A program made the position numbers and the translations under genes. This document shows, in pieces, positions 55,650 to 64,000 of a DNA stretch of 64,000 nucleotides; positions within the stretch are counted from its first letter, which is position 1, and every line of letters begins with the position of its first letter. Source of the DNA: Neoechinorhynchus agilis (Eukaryota; Acanthocephala); the NCBI GenBank assembly GCA_051530055.1, contig CM121343.1:3844001-3908000 (forward strand), in the 5' to 3' direction. The notes under the pieces are model-generated. The model did no database searches and was not told where the DNA came from. It saw only the letters and a program-made list of their open reading frames with translations.

Positions 55650-57395
55650 AACTTAGTTTATCGCTCTCGAAATTCGGGTGAAATTCCGCAATCGATTTGT
55701 AAAGCCATAAATTAAGTCCAAGAACGAACATTGGAAATTTAGTAAGCGAGCTCTGAAGTTAATATGATGCAATATCGAAGAAAAAATCAAAGAATATCGC
55801 ATCGAATTCTTGAAGATTATCTCTCAAAATTCGGGTGAAATTCCGCAATCAATTTGTAGAGCCGCAGGTTAAGTCGAAGAACGAACATTGGAAATTTAGT
55901 TAGCGAGTTCTAAAGTTAATATGATGCAATATCGAAGAAAAAATCAAAGAATATCGCATTGAATTCTTGAAGATTATCTCTCAAAATTCGGGTGAAATTC
56001 CGCAATCGATTTTTAAAGCCACAGGTTAAGTCCAAGAACGAACATTGGAAATTTAGTAAGCGAGCTCTGAAGTTAATATGATGCAATATCGAAGAAAAAA
56101 TCCAAGAATATCGCATCGAATTCTTGAAGATTATCTCTCAAAATTCGGGTGAAATTCCGCAATCAATTTGTAGAGCCGCAGGTTAAGTCGAAGAACGAAC
56201 ATTGGAAATTTAGTTAGCGAGTTCTAAAGTTAATATGATGCAATATCGAAGAAAAAATCAAAGAATATCGCATTGAATTCTTGAAGATTATCTCTCAAAA
56301 TTCGGGTGAAATTCCGCAATCGATTTTTAAAGCCACAGGTTAAGTCCAAGAACGAACATTGGAAATTTAGTAAGCGAGCTCTAAAGTTAATATGATGCAA
56401 TATCGAAGAAAAAATCCAAGAATATCGCATCGAATTCTTGAAGATTATCTCTCAAAATTCGGGTGAAATTCCGCAATCAATTTGTAGAGCCGCAGGTTAA
56501 GTCGAAGAACGAACATTGGAAATTTAGTTAGCGAGTTCTAAAGTTAATATGATGCAATATCGAAGAAAAAATCAAAGAATATCGCATTGAATTCTTGAAG
56601 ATTATCTCTCAAAATTCGGGTGAAATTCCGCAATCGATTTTTAAAGCAACAGGTTAAGTCCAAGAACGAACATTGGAAATTTAGTAAGCGAGCTCTGAAG
56701 TTAATATGATGCAATATCGAAGAAAAAATCCAAGAATATCGCATCGAATTCTTGAAGATTATCTCTCAAAATTCGGGTGAAATTCCGCAATCAATTTGTA
56801 GAGCCGCAGGTTAAGTCGAAGAACGAACATTGGAAATTTAGTTAGCGAGTTCTAAAGTTAATATGATGCAATATCGAAGAAAAAATCAAAGAATATCGCA
56901 TTGAATTCTTGAAGATTATCTCTCAAAATTCGGGTGAAATTCCGCAATCGATTTTTAAAGCCACAGGTTAAGTCCAAGAACGAACATTGGAAATTTAGTA
57001 AGCGAGCTCTAAAGTTAATACGATGCAATATCGAAGAAAAAATCCAAGAATATCGCATCGAATTCTTGAAGATTATCTCTCAAAATTCGGGTGAAATTCC
57101 GCAATCAATTTGTAGAGCCGCAGGTTAAGTCGAAGAACGAACATTGGAAATTTAGTTAGCGAGTTCTAAAGTTAATATGATGCAATATCGAAGAAAAAAT
57201 CAAAGAATATCGCATTGAATTCTTGAAGATTATTTCTCGAAATTCGGGTGAAATTCTGCAATCAATTTGTAAAGCCGCAGGTTAAGTCCAAGAACGAACA
57301 TTGGAAATTTAGTTGGCGAGCTCTAAAGTTAATATGATGCAATATCGAAGAAAAAATCCAAGACTATCGCATCGAATTCTTGAATATTATCAATG
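55650..57395. repeat. 157-bp satellite with a 314-bp higher-order (A-B) organisation
   Basis: The phrase atgatgcaatatcgaagaaa recurs every 157 bases, about 11 times. Two unit types alternate: one carries caatcgatttttaaagccac and gtccaagaacgaac, the other caatcaatttgtagagccgc and gtcgaagaacgaac. The pair therefore repeats every 314 bases with near-identity (for example 55916, 56230, 56544, 56858). Edge units (55650-55800 and 57230-57395) are more diverged. No coding function is evident, although the frames on the minus strand recur with the dimer. Confidence 0.9.
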
Positions 57396-57699
57396 AAACT
57401 TCTTAAGTTCAATTCTAAAGACAAAATTATTATTGATCACCTTAACCAAATTTTAAGTCCACTTATCTCGGTATTTATTATTTCTCTATAAGAAAAGTCA
57501 ACAATAAGCACTGATTGTAAATAAAGGCATTGTTTTATGTATTAAATGTCAAAATTCTAAATATACGTGTATTTAATTAGGAAAATTATATTTCTTTGAG
57601 CTTGCATTGCGCGTAAAATCGAAGTCTCGCTAATTTACAACTATAATTTTTAACATAAAAATGCACTTTTTAATTTTGATCCCCAGCTGCCGATATTAT

Positions 57700-57925
57700 T
57701 AATTCACTTTTGATAGCAAATTATCAAATAATTGATGTATTTTTATTTGATAATTTGCGGTTTTCATGTAGGCCGTCTTCAGTCCATTGTTTCGCAAGTT
57801 TGTCATTTCAGTGTCTTGCGAAATAATAGACCGATGAAGGCCTACGTGAAGGCCGAAAATTATCAGATGAATTAATTATTATAATTTGCTATCAAAAAGT
57901 AAACGATGAACATCTTTACAATTAA
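57700..57925. repeat. Foldback (MITE-like) element
   Basis: Arms ttgatagcaaattatcaaat and its inverse ending in atttgctatcaaaa; inner arms gcaagtttgtcatt and cttgcgaaataat. It contains the ggccgtcttcagtc and gatgaaggcctacg paired blocks. It ends in gatgaacatctttacaatt, shared with the element at 40735-40885. Confidence 0.75.
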
Positions 57926-58621
57926 CAATTCAATTGTCGTTTGCACATATCGAAGAATTGTGCATTGGACGCCATTTATTGTTACGGAGTTACAATTGGA
58001 AGACATTCATGGGAAGCTAAATATATACATTCGAGCATTCTGTATTTCATATTTTAAAATTTGATATTTCACTCGTGCAACGGGAAACGCTGCATCCGTC
58101 CTGTTAGTGAACTCTTCGTGTTGAATAAAAAACTTTCGGTTCGTCAAAAGTTATGTTGTATAATGTAAAATCCTTAAACAATCTAATTACATTTCACCAA
58201 CCAATAGTAATCCCTACCCTGAATATTGTTTTTATCACATATTCTCGAGACAGCTCCATTTCAATCGAATAGTGGCGTTGCGCGCATAATCTCATACTAA
58301 TCCATTTTCTGCATGGAATGAAATTGCTCCTATAACATCAGTATTTTTTGCTATAAAGGAGAAGTTGATTTATTTAACCAATCCTTAAACTAGAACAGAA
58401 ATCGTTTCAATAGAATTCTTAAAATTGCTACTGCTCAGTTCAGTAACAGTCTTCGGCCAATCACTGTTGATTTTAAAATGCAACAAATAATTTGCGATAT
58501 CAACCAACAGCGTACTTACGTTGAAAATATCATGAAAACAAGCTTTAATAATTACAAATGATGTTGCCATGCGCCTACAAATATTATTTATGTACATTCA
58601 TTGAACTTTTTCAAGTTAATT
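57926..58621. other. Intergenic; short LINE-tail relic near 58078-58110
   Basis: The only recognisable item is gcaacgggaaacgctgcatc at about 58078, the end-of-ORF sequence of the LINE family in + orientation. No gene seen. The 3'UTR of the minus-strand zinc-finger gene should be here. Confidence 0.4.
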
Positions 58622-60163
58622 TCACGTCTGGACATCGATTTCCTCATCATCACTTTCGTAGTTATAGCTATTGTTAATCAACGATGTTTGACAATTATTT
58701 ATATTTGGTCGGATAGGGTTCTGACAAGTATTCAGCAGTTGAGGATCGATTACTCTGATTCGTTGATACGGTTGCGGATAGATTCGGTTATTATTAAATC
58801 GATAATTGGATGTTCCACTAAGTGAGTATCTGCTTTCTGGTCTCCTCGTGGTGTTTTGTGTGGTCAAGAAAATCGGTGCCATCGGAATAGTATGTACATC
58901 ATTTAGTAATGCTGAATGTATCTTCGAATGCTTTGTTAAATGATCACTTCTCATAAATCGTTTTCCACAATGTCTGCAATGATATCGTTTCTCACCCGTA
59001 TGCGTCCTAATATGTCTCTGCAGTTCATCGGATCTAGTAAATGCCTTTCCGCAATTCATCCAATTGCAGCGAAATGGTCTTTCGCCGGTGTGCCATCTCA
59101 AATGAGCCTTCAAATGTGAGGTTTTCCCGTAAACTTTGTTGCAAAAATGACATATATGCTTTCTTCTACCATCATGAATCAAATGCTGACCTGGTAGATA
59201 TCTATTCACTTTTAAATTCTCTTCCTCTCCTGGCACATTATTCGCTTTTGCATGCGGGTTTGTCCAATTCGATCGTGCACGCCCATCAGAATCGTGTCGA
59301 ATTCTTCGAACCTTTATTACATTTTCTTGAACGGGAACGGATAAACTTCTCTTAAGATGCAGTGAGTCGCTTGGCTTTTCATTCTGTAGATGCAAACAGT
59401 TTGGACATTGACACTTTTGACAACGACGAGAATTCAGATCTCGTGTTCGACTTTGCCCGTCATCCATTTTTTCTACGCTCCACCAATATCGCTTTTCTAG
59501 AAAGTCATCGATAAAACAACCCGATCCATGTTTAACTTTCTTCGTCTCCCTTGCGGCTTTACCAGCGATTAAATCATCATGTCTGGGCGCTGCCGAACGC
59601 GGCGGTATATTTGCCAATATATCATCAGCATTTATTTTCCTGTTATTAAGGCTACAATAATATCCGGGGTTCAATGCAGTGCTTGACTGCTGCCTCGTAA
59701 GCCAAAAAGCAAGCGGATTTGATCTAAATGCATCCAGCGTCGGTGGCAAGATCGGCAAGTTAGGCTGATGTCCTCTATTTAAGAAAATGTCAGGATTATT
59801 TTGACCAAATTCAAATGTTTGCCATGAGCCCCTATTATCATTATCGTCGGATGCCCTTAAACCCATCTTTGCTTTTTTACTGTTGTTTAAAGAACAGTCT
59901 GTAAGGCTTGGAAACAATCTCTTTTGACCGATAGTTTTCGGCGGTGCATCTCGATTGGTCGATAAATTCAAGAAAGATTGTCTTTGAAGTGTGGGTAAAA
60001 ATTGAAAATTGTACTTCCAGTTCAACGATTGGTGTTGCAAAATACCTAGTCTATTTTCGGAATGTGATTGATAAGCGTTAATGCGGCGGTAGTAAAGGGG
60101 GTTCTGCCATGGCTGCAATGGGATCGGACACACGAGCTTATAGTTCGGACGATCCGACTGCAT
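58622..60163 (-). CDS. Sp-family (Sp1/Sp5/buttonhead-like) zinc-finger transcription factor
   Basis: Nuclear GC-/GT-box binding factor. Single exon, 513 residues. Three contiguous C2H2 fingers (about residues 335-416): [40 protein letters not shown] and [19 protein letters not shown], with TGERPF and TGEKR linkers. The [16 protein letters not shown] and RSDHLTKH helices are those of Sp proteins. About 85 residues upstream is CQCPNC, the Buttonhead (CxCPxC) box that separates Sp factors from KLFs. The first finger has C-x2-C spacing where Sp fingers usually have C-x4-C. The rest is low-complexity, N/R/S-rich. The ATG is three bases after a tatttctttttatag acceptor-like sequence. Confidence 0.88.
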   Translation of the reverse strand: MQSDRPNYKLVCPIPLQPWQNPLYYRRINAYQSHSENRLGILQHQSLNWKYNFQFLPTLQRQSFLNLSTNRDAPPKTIGQKRLFPSLTDCSLNNSKKAKMGLRASDDNDNRGSWQTFEFGQNNPDIFLNRGHQPNLPILPPTLDAFRSNPLAFWLTRQQSSTALNPGYYCSLNNRKINADDILANIPPRSAAPRHDDLIAGKAARETKKVKHGSGCFIDDFLEKRYWWSVEKMDDGQSRTRDLNSRRCQKCQCPNCLHLQNEKPSDSLHLKRSLSVPVQENVIKVRRIRHDSDGRARSNWTNPHAKANNVPGEEENLKVNRYLPGQHLIHDGRRKHICHFCNKVYGKTSHLKAHLRWHTGERPFRCNWMNCGKAFTRSDELQRHIRTHTGEKRYHCRHCGKRFMRSDHLTKHSKIHSALLNDVHTIPMAPIFLTTQNTTRRPESRYSLSGTSNYRFNNNRIYPQPYQRIRVIDPQLLNTCQNPIRPNINNCQTSLINNSYNYESDDEEIDVQT

Positions 60164-63100
60164 TATCTATAAAAAGAAATACAAAGGTTGAATTTTCTTT
60201 AGCCCTTGAAAGATATTAAATAAAATTGTTTATTAATAAGGAAATTCATAAAGTGTTTTTTAATGACTTGTGCAAGCGTGGCAAACAAGGGCGTGGAAAA
60301 ACCAAGCAATTTTAGATGCAAATAATTTAGTAGAAATTTCATTGATAACGCCGCCCCTCTTTTTTCTTTGATCACTTGACTGTTAGAATTGTAAGCTCAA
60401 ACGCTGGTTGGTTGTCTAATATACCACACCGACCAATTAACGTCTTGTAGTACTGAAATGCTTTTCGTATACTGGATTAGAGCAGCACACAATGATCATT
60501 ATCGCATCAAGCGATTTAATGTCTTTGTTGGCGCTGGATGGGCTAAGATTGGTGGCACTATGGCAGCCTGATTTTCTCAACAATACATCAAAAGGAGCAC
60601 ATCCATGTATCAGCATCGCAATATCTTTGATAGCGCAAACAGAGAAACAGATAAGCAAATTTATCAATTACAGATGACAAAAGCGGAATTGCAGGTGCCA
60701 TTATGTACCGTATCAAGGGAGCTACAAAACTCATAATGAGAGAGAGATGCGATGGAAGCACCGAAGTCACCCGAATGAGGAGGCTGTGTAAAAGCCTAAA
60801 ATACAGACGGATATAGTGCACTAATGTCCCTCTCCCAGGGTAACGAGAAATGTGGAGAACGGCGAGATCAAACAACTTTTGCTACCGTTCAATTGCACGC
60901 GTGAGTTGCAGTTTCTCCAGGTGATCACCTCAGGTTCATGATCAAAGGCGGTAAGGCACGCGGTAGAAATTATGCAATAAATAAAAAATTTATCTTCATG
61001 AAATACCGCTTAAAATATCCTTCACCTTGTTCTAATCAAATTCTTAATATTTTCCTTTTGCTCAATAATTTTTGCCATCGTTTTAACACGAACACTTATA
61101 CTATGAGTAATTGGATAAAATAATTGCTCATTGAAATTCATGTGTAGTTAACCGTAACCCCCCCCTTTTTTTTAATAAACACTACGATTATTTTAGAGTT
61201 AAAAAATTATTCCTAAATTTTGGACAAGATAAAATATTTTTCGCATAACTGAAAAGGAAAATTAATTCGTACGATTATTCGTGGGAAAACGATTCTAGAC
61301 GCGATTTACTTTAGAATTATACTAAGTGTAGCGGCAGGACCATGTCGCTTACTGGATGACATTTAGTGTTACGATCGATGATGGTTTACAGAGAATCATT
61401 AAAGGGTAGCACGTTGAGGGCAAAGGTGAATTGAATGGAGCAAATTTAGCGCAAAATGAGTCGAATGGGAATTTCGTAAATTCAATAATTTCTTCTTTAA
61501 ACACCAACGAGGCCTAATACATTAATTAAGGTGATAAGCTTGAATTTAAAGCACAATAATAATTGTATCGAAAAAATCATCAAAAGTGTTATATGTAAAT
61601 TTTGAAATTTTTTAAGAAAGCAGAAAATAAATTAAATTTCACAACATATGAGAATTCCGGTCTGTGAGTAAATTTTGATGCAGTAGCTGAGTGTTCTAAG
61701 CATCGTAAAAATTGACGATAATGTCAATGCTTCAACGCACCATCTCGCTATTAATTCCAGAACAAATTTGAAAGGGGAAATATTCCGGAAATTTGGAATA
61801 TAAATTATTGCGAAATTAATCTGATTAAATTTGCTCTACACAAATAATTAGCAAATAAGATCTAATAATAATTTGTATATAGCTCATTTGATCAACAAGC
61901 GAAATTTCCAGAACTTTGAAGCTTTGGTTGGTGCGGTTTTAGTGGACTTATATTCCATGTTAAAGGTCAAAAGCCGCAATAGAACGCAACGATGTTTTGA
62001 CTGTCACTTGACGTGCCTTCTTCAATATATAAACGAATCAAAATGTTGTTGTTGGATGGCCAAGGTACACACCCGTGTAGGAATTTGAAACGAAAGCAAG
62101 ACTGAAATCTCCATAAGGTCTAGAATTTCCTGACCATTAAAGAAACCTTACAGGATATATCTCCGTTTAATTACTTCGCGCCATCTCACGGCCAACGCCC
62201 GTTGGTTTGCCATACATCATCCTGATTTCATTACACCTAGCGAGATAATGCCTATTATGCACCATAGGCAATGCTGGCAGCATAGCGGAAGAGGAAGTCT
62301 GACTATTTGTGGCTCGTCGAATTCACCTGGCCAGGGAAAGATTCATCAATATCTGCATTTTGACAATCTTAGCTTGTGACAGCAATTTGTAAATAATCGA
62401 CAGAGTAAAGAACACGATAAGTTTTACTATACTGCGAACACAATTGGCTTAATCGTACGCTCAATGTAGAAATATACAAGAGCCGGCATTAGACCAATCA
62501 GCACGCTAGCTCACCTGTTGAAGATATGAGCAAATAAGATCAAAAGATGATTCCGCAATAATTATGATATTTATTAAGATACCGAGAACGCATAAAAAAT
62601 TGTGCTGTAAATAGTTAAACTTGGACGATTGCCGGCAACCCTATATATTTGAATTTTAATTTTTTAGACGAATTGAAACGAGTTATCGCAGTGAGTATTT
62701 TAATTTTATTAGGCTTTTCTTAAAATTTTGAACTTTTTGTCTTTAAAATTTTGAGAACTAAAATTTAACCGATAAAAAATTTTATGGGCTTCATAATAAA
62801 CGTTATTCTTTTTCTTAATGCGATCTCGATTTTAGGGATTAAGTGAGATCAGATAAAGTTTATTATGCAACTTTCATTCAGAAAATTTAGAATTTATTAA
62901 TCTATTACTGCCGATACTTTAAGTCCTTACTAATAGAACATTCTAAATCGACGCGATACAAGTTTGAAAAGTCTGCAAATAAATCGCGCATTTCACCTTG
63001 AATTTAAAATCGTAAATTCGCTTTTATGCAGTGTTTCTACATTAATAATCTATAATATGCTTGTTTTCCTTTTTGATGGACATGAATATGCAAACTTTTT

Positions 63101-63629
63101 AAGTGGGAAAAAGTAATCTTCTACTAAATATTGAAATTTTGTGCTGAAATAACAGAATGCTTGTTGAGTTTAAAGGACGTTGTAATTTCCACTGCTCATA
63201 ACCGTTATAAGGTAACAAATTTAATTCTTAAATAAAATCCTAGAGAATTAGACATGTGAAGCTTAGCATTTTTTTTATTCTGTTTTTTTACGGTAAAGAA
63301 TTTTTTCAAAGATCAATGCAGTGATTGATTAACGTGATCTACAGGTAAGTTAGCGATTTAAAGATGAAAAGGGCCGGCTTAGCAGATAAGTCAGTAATGC
63401 TGTTCACCTGAAGAAATTGTGACCAACTGGCGGTAAACATCAAAGCTTCTCGATTGAACGACGATGCACTCGTAGTAGCACATGATACACATTACCGAAC
63501 CAGGTAATTGCTATAATTACAACAATCCGTGGCTAAACCGAAAATCAGTTGTAATTGAGACTATATTAAGTTTCAAAATTTCTAACCTAGCGTCGGATTT
63601 TGCTTTAAAAGTAGAATTGGTGCACAAAT
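60164..63629. other. Gene-poor AT-rich region
   Basis: No convincing coding region in 3.4 kb. At about 60690-60860 the plus strand has RERCDGSTEVTRMRRL-like codons that recall reverse transcriptase tails, too weak to call. Two segments (62480-62530 and 63370-63415) with gccggc and ttcacctg sequences look tRNA-like at first sight but lack a T-arm. A C-run followed by a T-run lies at about 61157-61172. Confidence 0.4.
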
Positions 63630-64000
63630 ACGCGATCCAAAAAATTATTTAAAGATTTACCGTGAAAAATTTCTGTGGAATTATGTGGTTAATATACAAA
63701 CGCTGCAATTAAATTTTTTTGCAATTGTCCGATCCAAAAAATTACTTAAAGATTTACAGTGAAAAATTTCTGTGGAATTATGTGGTTAATATACAAACGC
63801 TGCAATTAAATTTTTTTTGCAATTGTCCGATCCAAAAAATTACTTAAAGATTTACCGTGAAAAATTTCTGTGGAATTATGTGGTTAATATACAAACGCTG
63901 CAATTAAATTTTTTTTGCAATTGCCCGATCCAAAAAATTACTTAAAGATTTACCGTGAAAAATTTCTGTGGAATTATGTGGTTAATATACAAACGCTGCA
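63630..64000. repeat. 98-bp tandem array running off the window
   Basis: The phrase gatccaaaaaattacttaaa starts at about 63634, 63731, 63829 and 63927 (steps 97-98), each unit ending tatacaaacgctgcaattaa. Copies two to four are nearly identical. The array continues beyond base 64000, so its length is unknown. Confidence 0.9.

Noticed and set aside
55916-57058. Four identical 66-residue minus-strand frames
   Set aside because: They recur exactly with the 314-bp satellite dimer and have no independent coding evidence.
63370-63420. tRNA- or SINE-like head (gccggcttagcag)
   Set aside because: There is no B-box or T-arm downstream. The similarity to 62483-62530 is too short to define a SINE.

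Overview
This is nuclear DNA from an animal, most likely a small invertebrate. The genes are metazoan (mitofusin, CNNM, UNC-4/UNCX homeobox, Sp-family zinc finger, TBP, two CCT chaperonin subunits, TBCE, an HSPA13-like HSP70, PRPSAP). Introns are few and mostly 44-77 nt, and the DNA is AT-rich and full of repeats. An AG that looks like a 3' splice site sits at or just before the start codon of most genes, which fits 5'UTR introns or spliced-leader trans-splicing. A nematode or another compact-genome invertebrate is plausible, but nothing seen here proves the phylum.

Layout. 1-4.1 kb: non-coding, with a palindrome and a 225-bp array of foldback elements. 4.15-7.1 kb: mitofusin (+). 7.9-9.9 kb: CCT7 (-), with an unusual in-frame insertion. 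10-14.9 kb: degenerate retroelement debris and a 405-bp tandem repeat. 15-18.1 kb: CNNM-type transporter (+). 19.1-19.9 kb: UNC-4-type homeobox gene (-). 20-31 kb: gene-poor, with a 129-bp array, a composite foldback and a cluster of nested LINEs. 31.1-32.8 kb: a 42-bp minisatellite. 34.2-35.1 kb: reticulon-homology (RETREG/FAM134-like) gene (+). 36.9-37.1 kb: a 70-aa STMP1-like gene (+). 38.4-40.0 kb: PRPSAP (+), tail to tail with an HSPA13-like gene (-, 40.0-42.8 kb), which is head to head with TBP (+, 42.9-43.9 kb). 44-47 kb: LINE remnants and a small unknown gene. 48.0-49.7 kb: TBCE (-). 49.9-54.4 kb: a small unknown gene (-), a 14-copy tandem array and CCT3 (+); the array is built from the shared 5' ends of these two genes. 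54.7-55.1 kb: unknown gene (+). 55.7-57.4 kb: a 157/314-bp higher-order satellite. 58.6-60.2 kb: intronless Sp-type transcription factor (-). 60.2-64 kb: no clear gene; a 98-bp array runs off the window end.

The genes do not form one pathway, although protein folding is over-represented by chance or otherwise: two subunits of the CCT ring, TBCE (which acts on tubulin after CCT) and an ER HSP70-like ATPase. Mitofusin, the STMP1-like protein and the reticulon-homology protein act on mitochondrial or ER membranes. I identified no LTR retroelement, endogenous virus or Polinton. The recognisable mobile elements are non-LTR retrotransposon pieces and foldback/MITE-like palindromes.
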